From Streptantibioticus rubrisoli (lineage in GTDB: Bacteria > Actinomycetota > Actinomycetes > Streptomycetales > Streptomycetaceae): DNA of 64,000 nt. The DNA is taken from assembly GCF_024436055.1 (NCBI RefSeq), contig NZ_JANFNH010000031.1, positions 1 to 64,000 of the forward strand, in the 5' to 3' direction. Made by a program: the position numbers and the translations under genes. Positions within the stretch are counted from its first letter, which is position 1, and the number at the start of each line of letters is the position of its first letter. This document shows positions 51,636 through 60,655 of the stretch, piece after piece. The notes below the pieces were generated by a model. That model saw only the letters and a program-made list of their open reading frames with translations, ran no database searches and had not been told where the DNA came from.

Positions 51636-52859
51636 TCAGGTTCTTGCGGGTAGTGGAGCGTGGCCGATGATGCGCTCGCCCATGGCCGCGGAGGCCCGGA
51701 CGGCGTCGAAGGCGTAACCGCGCATGGTGTGTTCGTAGTCGCTGACGGCGGTCAGTAGCGGCTTGCCGCCCATCGCGGCCGCGACTAGTTCGGCACCGAG
51801 GACTTGGGCGTCGCGCAGGGCGGTGTTGGCGCCGATGCCCAGGGCCGGGCTCATGGCGTGGATGGCGTCGCCGATGACGGTGATGTTCGTGGGCGCCCAG
51901 GGCGAGGTGGGGACACTTCTGCGCAATGCCAGCGGTTGCACCGTGTCCAGGGTCCACATCCGGACCAGTTCGACAACGCCGGGATGCCAGGAGGCGATGC
52001 GCTTCAGAACGTACCGCCTGAGCGCCTCGGGGTGCGCCTTGGACAACTCCGCGTCGGCGGGCAGGCGGGTGGTGAGGGAGCTGAAGATGCTCAGCGCGAA
52101 GTCGTTGCCGACTTCGCAACGGAACGCTTCGTCGCGTTCGGCGACCAACGGCGAGCGCGGGTTGCTGCGTTCGAGCGGGCCGAAGTTGATCATGTCGTGT
52201 TGGGAGTCGGAGACCAACGTGAACAGCGAGTACAGCTCGTCCGGGATCTCGCGTTTGGTGGCAGCGGTGAGCGGGATCCTCGCGGCGATGTGGCGTACGC
52301 CCCGGTCGATGACGCTGGCGTGGGGGAGGAGTTGGGCGCGAACGGCGGAGTTGATGCCGTTTGCACCGACCAGCACGTCGGCTTCGTCGTTCTCCCCGTT
52401 CGACAGGCACACGGTGACACGTGCGCCCGGGTTGTGGCGGTAGCCGATGACCCGGGCGCCGAAGCGCATCCTTTTCTCCAGGCCGGTGTAGAGGATCTTG
52501 CGCATCGTCGAACGGTCAGCCACCAGGTGTTCTGGAACGTCTCCGGTGGCCTTGCCGTCCCCGGCGGAGCCGCTGGTGTCGCGGATCAGGCTCGGGTTGA
52601 GCTGCTCGTCGAAGTGGCGTATCTGCTGCCGGGGCATACCCGCGGTCGCGACGAACAGCTCCCACAGCCGCGGGTCCAGCACGCTTTTCAGGGCGGTGGT
52701 TCCGGTGGAGTTGATGTGCAGCCGGTATCCCGGATTGCGGGTGAGGAGATCGGCGTCGCGTTCGTGGACGACGACGTCCAGGCCGTGGTGGTGAAGATGG
52801 CGGGCGAGCGTCATGCCGGCGAGCCCGCCGCCAGCGATGGCGACACGGAAGTCAGACAC
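51636..52859 (-). CDS. FAD-dependent monooxygenase (PHBH fold)
   Basis: A 407-residue flavoprotein hydroxylase. The FAD dinucleotide loop GGGLAG is at residues 10-15, the DG motif reads VLVGANGINSAVR (Asn in place of Asp), and the second FAD motif GDAIHAMSPALGIGAN lies near residue 327. These enzymes use NADPH and O2 to hydroxylate aromatic or polyketide compounds. The GTG at 52859 is seven bases past AAGGAGG; the longer open frame is excluded by this. It lies 240 bases after a paralogous gene and is separated from it by a terminator. Confidence 0.88.
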   Translation of the reverse strand: MSDFRVAIAGGGLAGMTLARHLHHHGLDVVVHERDADLLTRNPGYRLHINSTGTTALKSVLDPRLWELFVATAGMPRQQIRHFDEQLNPSLIRDTSGSAGDGKATGDVPEHLVADRSTMRKILYTGLEKRMRFGARVIGYRHNPGARVTVCLSNGENDEADVLVGANGINSAVRAQLLPHASVIDRGVRHIAARIPLTAATKREIPDELYSLFTLVSDSQHDMINFGPLERSNPRSPLVAERDEAFRCEVGNDFALSIFSSLTTRLPADAELSKAHPEALRRYVLKRIASWHPGVVELVRMWTLDTVQPLALRRSVPTSPWAPTNITVIGDAIHAMSPALGIGANTALRDAQVLGAELVAAAMGGKPLLTAVSDYEHTMRGYAFDAVRASAAMGERIIGHAPLPART

Positions 52860-53018
52860 GGGGAACCCTCCTTGAAGGACGTTGCTTCGCGGGTTGGTTG
52901 AGAACCCGGGCACCAGGCCCGGCCCCTGATGCGGGAGTCGGCCTTCGACGGAAGGCCACGGATTGCGATGGAAGGCCACGGGTTGCTCCCTGGCCGCACA
53001 CGGTCCGCGGTGAAGTAC

Positions 53019-53065
53019 GGCGCACCGGCCCCTACGGCCCCCGGTGGGGCAAGGGCCGGTGCGCC
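53019..53065 (-). terminator. Strong hairpin between the two monooxygenase genes
   Basis: Bases 53019-53031 and 53053-53065 form a perfect 13-bp stem (GGCGCACCGGCCC paired with its complement) around a 21-base loop, 40 bases after the stop of the first minus-strand monooxygenase gene. Confidence 0.85.
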
Positions 53066-53104
53066 TCTGCGGAAGGGTGCGGTGCGGCCGGGCTTCGCTA
53101 CGGG

Positions 53105-54337
53105 CTATTCGGGCAGGGGATTTTGGGCCATGCGCTCCTGGCCGACCCTGGCTGCTTGTCGTACGACGCGGAAGCCGTAGGCGAGCATGTCGCGCTCATA
53201 GGCGGCCAGGGCGTCGGCCAGGGCGAGTTGCCCGTCGGCGACCTTCTTCAGGGCACGGCCGAGCAGTGTTCCGTCACGCATCGCGACGTTGGCTCCGCGG
53301 CCCAAAGTGGGCGTCATCGCGTGGACGGCGTCTCCGAGGAGCGTGACGTTGGTGGGTGCGTCAAGCGCCGTCGGCACGCTGGTGTACATCTCGACGGGGA
53401 AGAAGGAGGTCGGATCCGCGCTGAGGACGAGCTCGGCGGCACCGGTCGGCCAGTCGCGGAGCGTCTCGGCGGCGATCCGGCGAAGTTCCTCGCCTGAGCA
53501 GGCGCGCATCGCGCCGTCGGTGTGGGGGAAGAACTCATGGCGACCACCCACGATGCACACGACGTAGTCGTCCTGGTCGCGCATCGGGATCCCGGGAGCG
53601 AAGCGTGCCGCGGCCTCGGCGGGAGGGGTCGGGAAGCGGACGGAGCCGAGCCCGAGAAAGACCTTCCGCTCGTCCGAGGCGATGGTGAAGATGTCCTTCA
53701 GGGTCTCGGCGGGCACGACGGGCTCAGCTGCCGCCATCGGCAGGCGGCCGTAGAGCGCGGTGACTCCGGCGTCCGCCGTGCCGGCGTGCGGGGCCCGCTG
53801 GCGGCGAACGGCCGAGCGGATGCCGTCGGCACCGACCAGTACGTGGCCGTGCGCCCGCGAACCGTCGGTGAAGTACGCGGTCACCCCGTCGGCGGAGCTC
53901 TGGTAATGACTGAGGGTCTTTCCGAAACGCATCGCGTCTTCGAGGCCTGCGAGCATGATCTGACGCAAAGTCGCACGGTCGACGTTGGCGTGCGGGGCTG
54001 GACCGTCGTGGGCGGCCCAGACCTCTTCACCGTGTTCGCCCCGCGCCGGGAGGCGTTTGATGACGGACAGGTCGGTCCCCAGGATCGTGGTGAAGGCCTC
54101 GGTGTACTGCGCTGTCGCGTCGAACACCGCGTGGAGGTCCGCCGGTAGGACTTCCCGGGCGGCGCCCAGGGCGTCGGCGTCCAGGTGCAGGCGGTAGCCC
54201 TGAGGCCGGTCCCACGGGCTGGCGTCGCGTTCGAAGACGGCGACGTCGATTTTGTGGTTGCGCAGCGACTGGGCGAGAGTGAGGCCGCCGAGCCCGGCAC
54301 CGGCGATGAGAACCTTCAGTTCAGACATGTCCAACAC
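53105..54337 (-). CDS. FAD-dependent monooxygenase (PHBH fold), paralogue
   Basis: A 410-residue flavoprotein. The FAD loop GAGLGG comes just after the start, the DG motif VLVGADGIRSAVRR is intact, and GDAVHAMTPTLGRGANVAMR is the second FAD motif near residue 333. It is related to the next monooxygenase but clearly diverged, so it is an older duplicate or separately acquired. A GTG at 54337 follows AAGGGA by five to seven bases; the ATG nine bases later (MSELKVLIAG) is the alternative. No polyketide or other pathway genes flank it. Confidence 0.88.
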   Translation of the reverse strand: MLDMSELKVLIAGAGLGGLTLAQSLRNHKIDVAVFERDASPWDRPQGYRLHLDADALGAAREVLPADLHAVFDATAQYTEAFTTILGTDLSVIKRLPARGEHGEEVWAAHDGPAPHANVDRATLRQIMLAGLEDAMRFGKTLSHYQSSADGVTAYFTDGSRAHGHVLVGADGIRSAVRRQRAPHAGTADAGVTALYGRLPMAAAEPVVPAETLKDIFTIASDERKVFLGLGSVRFPTPPAEAAARFAPGIPMRDQDDYVVCIVGGRHEFFPHTDGAMRACSGEELRRIAAETLRDWPTGAAELVLSADPTSFFPVEMYTSVPTALDAPTNVTLLGDAVHAMTPTLGRGANVAMRDGTLLGRALKKVADGQLALADALAAYERDMLAYGFRVVRQAARVGQERMAQNPLPE

Positions 54338-55863
54338 GGCCGTCCCTTGTTCGAAGTTCGACAAAGGACGTACGGGTGGCCTGACCAGGCTCTTGCACGA
54401 ACACCGAGGCGTCACCCGGACTACCTACCGGGCAGTGGCTTTCGTACGTCGCCCGCAACGTAACGCCCTGCCGCTGCGTTGTGCAAGCCCATGCCGACGT
54501 GGGATCGGGCGAACTACTACGCCGGCCACGCACGGTGCCCGGCCTCGTCCACGGCGTTCACCACGGGTCCGCGCAACCGGTACCCCAGCCTCCGACCATC
54601 GCGAACAGGCAGGAGCCCGCCAGTGTGCCGCCTCACCTATGTCGGCTGATGCACCGTCACCCAGGACCAGATCCTCGCTGTCCCAGTCGGCCTAAAGGCC
54701 GATCGGTCACGCGCCTTCTCCGGACTCCGGCGGGACAACGCCCACCACTCGCCCGTCGGTCAGTCGGCAGTTCATCTCCTGCGCAGGAGCCGTGATGGCT
54801 CCGTCCGTCCTTGGCCGACCGGCCGACTGCATCACCCCATTGCCTGGGACAACGAACGCGACACGCGATCGGCTTCGACTCGACCGGGCGATGTCCGGGC
54901 TGAAGCCAGCCCCATTTTGACGACAGCCGACAATAAAGTCAGTAGCCTGCCGTGCGCATTCCGGCACGAGGCGGCCACACCGGTGGCGCTGACCCTGCTC
55001 GACCGGATCCGCACCCCGCCCGCGCTCGCTTTCCAGATGCTCACCGTGGTCGAAACCCCTCGATCCTCGAAGCAACCATGGCCTGCGACTAGCCCGGGCC
55101 CGTTGGCGAGCACCAGCGGGCAGCTCGACAGCATTGACCACACCCTCCTGCACCTCGCGGTCGACCAGCAAATTCACCTGAGACGCAGCGGTGACCTGGA
55201 CGGAAGTGGCCTGCGGATCACTGAGTCCGTTGCACGCACCGACCGAACCGAGCTGGTTGCGGTCAACGCACCCACAGTGCGGCACGCGCACCTGAACCCT
55301 CAACAGCCCCGCCCGGACCGGCTTCTGAAACAGCACAGAACACCGCGTGGGACGCCTTGCGCGCAGGCGCGCAGGGACGTGGTCTTCCAAGCGCACGACG
55401 CTGTACTGCACCAGGAGCTGGACCCACCGAAGGCAGGCAAGTGAGTGGATGTCACCTACGCCAGATCGGCCAGGACGTGATGCCGTTATTACCGAGGGAA
55501 CCCACAGCCGTGAGAAAGCCCAGCGACGAAGGCATAGCAATCGGCCGCCACAGGCCAAGACGTGAGCAGGCGAACACGCGCATGCTGGTGGCTTTGTTCC
55601 CGAGAACCGACAGCACCAGCACATGAGATCGGGAGGTGTCGACAAAGCGGCATCTTCGATGTTCATGAAAAGCGACAGCGCCCGCCAGCGCGCCTCGTTG
55701 CCGCAGGATCCCGCCCCGGAAAGCCGCGATGAGGCCCCAAGTAGCTGTGCCCAGCCGACTCTTGGCATCCGGCCACGGAGCCTCCGCGAAAACCCGTTGG
55801 CGGCCACCGCTGCCACTGCTAGCCTTCCGTCAGGCCGTGCGAGAGAACGAGGAGGTGGTACCC
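54338..55863. other. About 1.5 kb without a recognised gene
   Basis: Long open frames exist on both strands (a 391-codon one on the minus strand, and a 175-codon one on the plus strand from a TTG at 54917), but neither has a recognised family or clear ribosome-binding site. The plus-strand frame has fair G/C third positions and could be a degraded gene. No terminal repeats or transposase motifs were seen. Confidence 0.35.
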
Positions 55864-55917
55864 GTGAACGCAGTATCGACATGGGTGCTCCCCTCCGGGG
55901 TCACGGTCGGGCGATAG
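55864..55917 (+). CDS. Candidate 17-residue leader peptide ahead of the hydrolase gene
   Basis: GTG-start frame reading MNAVSTWVLPSGVTVGR and TAG at 55915-55917. GAGGAGG at 55849-55855 lies eight bases before the GTG, a better ribosome-binding site than most full genes here have. The frame covers one of three segments that can pair with each other and ends exactly where the stem that closes over the hydrolase start begins. This is the layout of a translational attenuator; there is no direct proof that it is translated. Confidence 0.5.
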   Translation: MNAVSTWVLPSGVTVGR

Positions 55918-55962
55918 GTCGTCCGGGAGCACCGTTCCGGTGCACTCCCGAAAGGCACGACC
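55884..55962 (+). promoter_or_regulatory. Mutually exclusive RNA hairpins over the hydrolase start site
   Basis: Segment B, GGGAGCACC (55925-55933), is a perfect complement of upstream A, GGTGCTCCC (55884-55892), and pairs with downstream C, GGTGCACTCCC (55939-55949), with a CA bulge. An outer stem, GGTCGT (55917-55922) with ACGACC (55957-55962), closes just before the ATG and traps the likely ribosome-binding site GAAAGG in its loop. A:B and B:C cannot form together, so the start can be open or closed. Confidence 0.6.
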
Positions 55963-56703
55963 ATGCATTTCACCTCTGAACCACGTCTCGCCGACGGCGT
56001 CCTCGAGCGCGAATTCACCCTCGGCGAAATCCCCGGCATCTTGTGGACACCTGAATCAGCATCCGCGTCCGCACCCGTCCCGCTGGTTCTGCTCGGCCAC
56101 CCCCCGCTCGGACTGCACAAGATGTACCCCCGGCTGGTGGCCCGGGCCCAACGCGCCGCAGCGGATGGCTTCGCCGCGGCCACCATCGAACTCCCCGGAA
56201 GCGGTGAGCGACCCCGTTCCGCCACCGCCGACCAGGCCCGCGCCGACCTGCGCCGGGCTAGGGAGGCCGGCGAGCCGGTCGACGAGGAGATCGTGGACCG
56301 GCTCGTTCTCCCGCTGGTCGACAAGTCGGTCCCGGAATGGCAGGACGCCCTGGACGCCCTGCTGTCGCTGCCCGAGATCGAAGGCCCGGTCGGGTACTCG
56401 GGGGGAGTGATCTCCATCGGGATCCGGCTGGCGGTGGTGGAGCCCCGTATCTCGGCCGCCGTTCTGTTCGCCGGGACTGTGGTGCCTCGCGCCCTGTTCG
56501 AGGAGGCCCGGCAGGTCACCATTCCGCTGCACGTCCTGCTGCAGTGGGACGATGAAGCCAACGACCGGCAAGCGGCCCTGGCCCTGTTCGACGCCTTCGG
56601 CTCCAAGGAGAAGACCCTGCACGCCAACATGGGCGGGCACACCGGCGTCCCGCAGTTCGCAGGGGACGCCGCGGCCCGGTTCCTCGCCCGGCACCTGAAG
56701 TGA
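55963..56703 (+). CDS. Alpha/beta-hydrolase (dienelactone hydrolase-like)
   Basis: A 246-residue cytoplasmic hydrolase. The nucleophile elbow is G-Y-S146-G-G, the acid probably Asp196 or Asp197 (LLQWDDEAND), and the His226 (NMGGHTGVPQ) near the end completes a normal triad. VPLVLLGHPPLGLHKMYPRL gives the oxyanion strand. It probably cleaves an ester or lactone. Its ATG lies directly after the closing stem of the leader hairpins, so expression is likely to be controlled at translation. Regulators of the usual divergent kind are absent, which fits a different control mechanism. Confidence 0.88.
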   Translation: MHFTSEPRLADGVLEREFTLGEIPGILWTPESASASAPVPLVLLGHPPLGLHKMYPRLVARAQRAAADGFAAATIELPGSGERPRSATADQARADLRRAREAGEPVDEEIVDRLVLPLVDKSVPEWQDALDALLSLPEIEGPVGYSGGVISIGIRLAVVEPRISAAVLFAGTVVPRALFEEARQVTIPLHVLLQWDDEANDRQAALALFDAFGSKEKTLHANMGGHTGVPQFAGDAAARFLARHLK

Positions 56704-57105
56704 GGCCGGAATGTCAGGCCACCAGCAGACGGTAAGCCGAGTTGGCCAGGCCGCTCCTCATCCAGGGCAGGCCCCGGCGCTGCCTTGATGTTCATGCCGC
56801 GGGCCCTGCCAACTCGGCAGGGCCCGCGCTGCCCGAAGCCATGAACTGTTCGATTCTGCAGTGCCTCGGGTGCTACCCCATCTCGTGTCCCAGGGCTGTC
56901 AGTCCTCGCGAACAAAGCCATGCTGATAACCCCCAAACTGACGCTATCCCCGTAGCACACATGTGGTCAGGACCACAACAGCGGTCCACCCCGCAGCCAG
57001 ACAGTGCGCAACCCCATGAGCCACCCCCGGACTTGGCAACAGCGTCAACCCTCACCTGTACCACCGAGATGGTCCTGCTCAACCCCGATGCCTGTCTGTA
57101 CGTCG
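56704..57105. other. Gap without recognised gene
   Basis: Only antisense and short frames. It separates the hydrolase gene from a helicase relic. Nothing recognised. Confidence 0.35.
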
Positions 57106-57560
57106 CTATGTCCATCGCATGCCGATCGAGGACAGTTGCCCGATCCGTTCCGGCGACAGCGTCGTGGCTCGGGAGCGTTGGTTGCTCACCCAGGCTCCAA
57201 GCCGGAACTGCAGTTCCCATCCGTCCTCGGAGAGTACGGTCTCGACGTGCTTGCGGGGTACGTTCAAGTGTCCTTCGCACTGGTAGTACTGGGCGGCGGT
57301 GAGGTTTGGCAGCCCACTTGTCGGCTGCGTATGGCGCGGGCGCGGTTTCTCGTCTTCGGCGGCGGGTTCGATCCCGAGGATGTGTTCGCACATCCACTGC
57401 TGTACGCCGGTGAGCTTGCCCCAGCCGAGGCGGTGTCCCCGGACCCACCGGCCCAGGTCCTCGCCTTGGTGCACGCCGGCGCCCGCCGACGTGGGCAGCG
57501 CGCCGCCAGCCTCCAGGTGCTGCCGGGATGAGGTGGGCTGCCACTCCACTGGCCAGCCTC
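57106..57560 (-). pseudogene. Helicase-associated-domain fragment
   Basis: The minus strand reads LGRWVRGHRLGWGKLTGVQQ, then YQCEGHLNVPRKHVETVL and QFRLGAWVSNQRSRATTLSP before a stop at 57106. These are two neighbouring helicase-associated (HA) modules, a DNA-binding repeat found at the C-terminus of actinomycete DEAD/DEAH helicases often carried on mobile or phage-like DNA. The helicase core is absent and the frame simply continues into unrelated sequence. Confidence 0.65.
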
Positions 57561-57801
57561 CGGCCATCACGTCGAAGTGTGGCTGCACGGGGTCCAGTCC
57601 CGTCCGGCTCACCCCACCGAGGGCGGAGAAGAGCCCCGGCGTGACGAGCAAGACCGCACAGTTACGAACTACGACTTCCGGCGCGTCACGGCCTGGCTCT
57701 GCGGGGTTCACCTGTCCGGGCAGCCCGCACCGCTGCCGCCTGCCGGCTCCGCCACCCCCGTGGTCGGGTTCGGTATGCCATCCCGGCGAGGGTTCGTCAA
57801 T

Positions 57802-57819
57802 TCGGCAATTTGATGCCGA
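57802..57819. promoter_or_regulatory. Palindrome ahead of XRE-type gene
   Basis: TCGGCA (57802-57807) and TGCCGA (57814-57819) form an inverted repeat with a 6-base A/T centre, 31 bases before the ATG; a third copy of the half motif (TTGGCAAT) follows. Probable autoregulatory operator. Confidence 0.55.
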
Positions 57820-57850
57820 TTTGGCAATCGATGGGGGTAGGGTGGTGGGT

Positions 57851-58576
57851 ATGGCTATGAGCACGGAAGACCTCTTGCGGCTCACGGTGACCGCGCTGCT
57901 CGCCCGAACCGGCGAGTCGCAGTCGGACCTGGCTGCCGGGGTGGGTCTGTCGCCCACGCAGATCAGCCGTAAGCAGAAGGGGGATCGGTCGTGGTCGTTG
58001 GACGACTGCGATCGGTTGGCCGCTCACTATGGCATGTCGGTGCTCGATCTGCTGGCGGGCCCGACGCACGCTGCTGCGAAGCTGCCTGCTGACCGGGTCA
58101 GTGTCAGGCTCAGCGGCGCACAGGCCATGTTGACGGTCCCCTCCACCAGCTCTACCCCGGCGCCTCCGACAACCGCCCCGACCTCGACTTTGACTGCGGT
58201 GCCCGCTCCGGCCGCGGTGGAGTCTCCCGCCCGGCCCGCTGCAGTTCCGGCCCCCACCCCCACTCCCACCCCCACTCCCACCCCTGCCCCTGCTCCGGCC
58301 GCGCCAGAACCCGCAGCGCCCGAGCCTGTCGCGCCGGACCGTGACGTCGGGCAGGGCAAGTACGTGGCGGCGCAGGCGGCAGCCGGTCGCACGCATCACC
58401 GGGGAGAGGTGGCAGGGGACGAACGGGCCCAGCAAGCCCACACGATGACCTCCCGAACACCCTGTCCTGGACAGCTTCTCTCGGGGGCGTACGCCAGGAG
58501 GCCCGACCCGTTCGGGAACGGATCGGTTAATGGACGCCCTCTCCCGACGAGTGTTCAGCAGCCATGCTGCAGCTGA
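57851..58576 (+). CDS. XRE-family DNA-binding protein with Pro/Ala/Thr linker
   Basis: A 241-residue protein. Residues 10-62 are a Cro/C1-type helix-turn-helix (SDLAAGVGLSPTQISRKQKG, then WSLDDCDRLAAHYGMSVLDL). Residues about 85-165 are a flexible linker of Thr-Pro and Ala-Pro repeats, encoded by short CCCACC-type DNA repeats. The last 75 residues are not recognised and may have been altered by a frameshift. It probably regulates a mobile or plasmid-derived region; relatives are common beside such DNA in Streptomyces. Confidence 0.75.
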   Translation: MAMSTEDLLRLTVTALLARTGESQSDLAAGVGLSPTQISRKQKGDRSWSLDDCDRLAAHYGMSVLDLLAGPTHAAAKLPADRVSVRLSGAQAMLTVPSTSSTPAPPTTAPTSTLTAVPAPAAVESPARPAAVPAPTPTPTPTPTPAPAPAAPEPAAPEPVAPDRDVGQGKYVAAQAAAGRTHHRGEVAGDERAQQAHTMTSRTPCPGQLLSGAYARRPDPFGNGSVNGRPLPTSVQQPCCS

Positions 58577-58579
58577 ACC

Positions 58580-58906
58580 GTGCAGGAAGATACCCAAGTC
58601 CACGTCGGCCTCGACCTTCGGCCGGGCACTCTCACCCTCACTCACTCCGGCAAGGACTTCGCGGCGTACCACGCTATGGTGGAGTTCGCCTCTGTCCACG
58701 CGAAGCCGTGGGTAGCGCAGGAGGTCAAGTTCTCGGCCAAGGGGCCGGACGGCAAGTCCGTGGCATTGACCATGGATCTCCTCAATGACGCCTGCGACGG
58801 CCCCCGAGCTGGAATACCTGCCGCGGTCTGGAAGGTCGTGGCCCTGGCCGCGACCTCCGCCGGAGACGTCGGCATCACCTACGCGGCTCCTGGCCGCGCC
58901 TGTTAA
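58580..58906 (+). CDS. Small protein of unknown function
   Basis: A 108-residue frame from a GTG two bases past the XRE stop. It reads VHVGLDLRPGTLTLTHSGKD, FAAYHAMVEFASVHAKPWVA and SVALTMDLLNDACDGPR, a mixed alpha/beta composition with good codon use but no recognised family. Tight spacing to the XRE gene suggests co-transcription. The ribosome-binding site is poor, so translational coupling is likely. Confidence 0.45.
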   Translation: MQEDTQVHVGLDLRPGTLTLTHSGKDFAAYHAMVEFASVHAKPWVAQEVKFSAKGPDGKSVALTMDLLNDACDGPRAGIPAAVWKVVALAATSAGDVGITYAAPGRAC

Positions 58907-59053
58907 GGCGCCCGGGTACAGGTGGAGAAGCTGCCGCGCTGGGGCGGGGTCCCTAGACCCAGTCGCCGAGCACACCTTCGGCGCGCGCTGGTCGTGGAAG
59001 GCGTATCCGCTCGACGAGTACGAGTAGCTCAAGCACTGACCAGGAGAACGAAC

Positions 59054-59085
59054 GAGCGGGCCCCGGATGAATCCGGGGCCCGCTC
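59054..59085 (+). terminator. Perfect 15-bp hairpin
   Basis: GAGCGGGCCCCGGAT (59054-59068) and its exact complement (59071-59085) leave a 2-base turn, so the true loop is probably four bases. It stands before the 77-residue gene and ends transcription from the left. Confidence 0.85.
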
Positions 59086-59106
59086 CTGCTTCCTAAGGAG
59101 GACGGA

Positions 59107-59340
59107 GTGGAACAAGATCCCCGGATCCACCGGCTCTCCGAGCTGGTGGACGCGCTAATCGCCGAATTCGAGAAGGAAGTTGGCCGTCCACCGACGGACG
59201 TAGAGGATCTCCGCGCCGCCGTGCGGGACGTGAGCGAGAGCCTGCAGAGGGCTCGACGCCAAGGGCTCCAAGCCCTCATCAACGAGCGCATCAATGCCGC
59301 TGCACATGCCCGGCGGGCACCCCGACGGGGCGATCGTTGA
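59107..59340 (+). CDS. Small helical protein of unknown function
   Basis: A 77-residue frame starting at GTG six bases past AAGGAGG, one of the best ribosome-binding sites here. The sequence (RIHRLSELVDALIAEFEKEV, LRAAVRDVSESLQRARRQG) is a helical, amphipathic coiled-coil-like chain with a basic tail. Function unknown. It is placed between two terminators and so forms its own unit. Confidence 0.6.
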   Translation: MEQDPRIHRLSELVDALIAEFEKEVGRPPTDVEDLRAAVRDVSESLQRARRQGLQALINERINAAAHARRAPRRGDR

Positions 59341-59380
59341 CGGCCAAGATCATTCCCTACAGGTAACGCCGTACGGACAC

Positions 59381-59419
59381 CAGGGCACCCGCAGCCGTTG
59401 GAGCTGGCTGCGGGCCCTG
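59381..59419. terminator. Bidirectional terminator between small gene and XRE gene
   Basis: CCCGCAGCC (59388-59396) and GGCTGCGGG (59406-59414) form a 9-bp stem, extended outward by CAGGG/CCCTG after a small bulge. It separates two convergent genes. Confidence 0.75.
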
Positions 59420-59435
59420 TTCGACTGTAGGGGGC

Positions 59436-60587
59436 TCAGGCGACGGCCGGATCGTCGGGTGAGGGGGGCGCCCCCTGTGGGAGTGTCAGCTGCGGTGCGA
59501 TGTCTGGCGTGTCGAGGGTTCCGAGCGGCAGCAGTGCCATCTGCTCCGGCCCGTAGGGCTGCTTCTGCCCGGCGGTGCTCAGCAGCCGGTCGGCCTCTAT
59601 CAGCGTCTGGCTGACGGCGAACCGTAGCTGCCGCCTTTGCTTGGACAGCGCCAAGCTGGCCATCAGGTCGAGAACGTAGTGGGGCAGCCGATCGCGGCCT
59701 TCGAGACAGACGCGCTGCACGGCGGCCTCGTACATCTTCAACTCGCCGGGAACGGTACGGTGCGTCAGGCGGATCGCGCCGTACAAGTCCGTCACCATGC
59801 TGCGGTACGCCTTCGCCAGCAGGCCCTGAGCCTGGCGGACGCGCCGAGGGCTGCGGGCGCTGTCTTGGCTACGGTAAGCCTTCACGGCCACGGTCAACTT
59901 GGCCAGACTCTCTTCGATGCGCTGGGGCACCGTCGGCTCGCGCAGGGCGCCGTTTGCCCGGTCTCGCCTGGCCTGCTGCAGAAGTCGGGCGACCTCGAAG
60001 GCGCCGTTGGGATCCAGCGGCAACAGGATTTTGAACCACGCCTCCAGGCTGGTGACCGAGGCGACGCCGCAGCCGGCGAGGAACTCCTTGAGGATGCGCG
60101 GTGTCAGCGGGCGACGCCCGCGCAGCATCGCCCCATAGCTGGTGTGGGAGTAGCCGGGCGCGCGGTAGGACAGGGCTCGCAGGCTCAGCCCCTGAAAGCG
60201 GAGCAGGGCGTACAGCAGGTCGCGGAGTTCGTCGAGGCTGGCCACGGTCGGCGGTGGTGTGATCTTGCCGGTCTTAGCCCACCGTTCCAGCGTTGCGCCG
60301 TGCCCGGCGTTCGTGTCGGAGACGGCGGTCAGCCGCAGGCGCTGCCATCGCGATTGCCACCGCGCCGGGTCGCCGCCGCAGGCGGTGACATAGCCAGCCA
60401 CGGCACTCCAGCTAGGCCGGTGCTTCCCGCTGTGCGCTTTGGACAGCGTGGCGGGCGAGACTCCGCAGCGCTTCGCCATCTGTTCAAGCGGTGGACTTCC
60501 CGCCTTCGTCCACAGGGCGCGCAGGTCGCGGGCGAAGGCGACCAACGGATCCGCAGAGTCCGGAAGGGGGTTCATGGGACGGGCCAC
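59436..60587 (-). CDS. XRE-type helix-turn-helix protein, 383 residues
   Basis: The N-terminal part (residues 15-75: DLRALWTKAGSPPLEQMAKR then CGVSPATLSKAHSGKHRP) is a Cro/C1-type DNA-binding domain; a second similar helix-turn-helix lies near residues 120-175 (LDELRDLLYALLRFQGLSLR, SHTSYGAMLRGRRPLTPRIL). The rest is helical and unrecognised. Such double-HTH proteins are frequent on Streptomyces plasmids and integrative elements. The GTG at 60587 is six bases past AAAGGAG. It follows a small membrane-protein gene by about 70 bases, and both probably share a promoter with the dyad at 60937. Confidence 0.75.
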   Translation of the reverse strand: MARPMNPLPDSADPLVAFARDLRALWTKAGSPPLEQMAKRCGVSPATLSKAHSGKHRPSWSAVAGYVTACGGDPARWQSRWQRLRLTAVSDTNAGHGATLERWAKTGKITPPPTVASLDELRDLLYALLRFQGLSLRALSYRAPGYSHTSYGAMLRGRRPLTPRILKEFLAGCGVASVTSLEAWFKILLPLDPNGAFEVARLLQQARRDRANGALREPTVPQRIEESLAKLTVAVKAYRSQDSARSPRRVRQAQGLLAKAYRSMVTDLYGAIRLTHRTVPGELKMYEAAVQRVCLEGRDRLPHYVLDLMASLALSKQRRQLRFAVSQTLIEADRLLSTAGQKQPYGPEQMALLPLGTLDTPDIAPQLTLPQGAPPSPDDPAVA

Positions 60588-60655
60588 GGCGCTCTCCTTT
60601 CCCGAGCCCGATGGGCCGGGGCGCCGACAAGATCGGTGCCCCGGCAAGGGACGGG

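Noticed and set aside
54707-55882. 391-codon open frame on the minus strand
   Set aside because: No recognised domain, poor codon pattern, unusual Cys/Trp/Arg-rich composition and no ribosome-binding site; long open frames by chance are common at this G+C.
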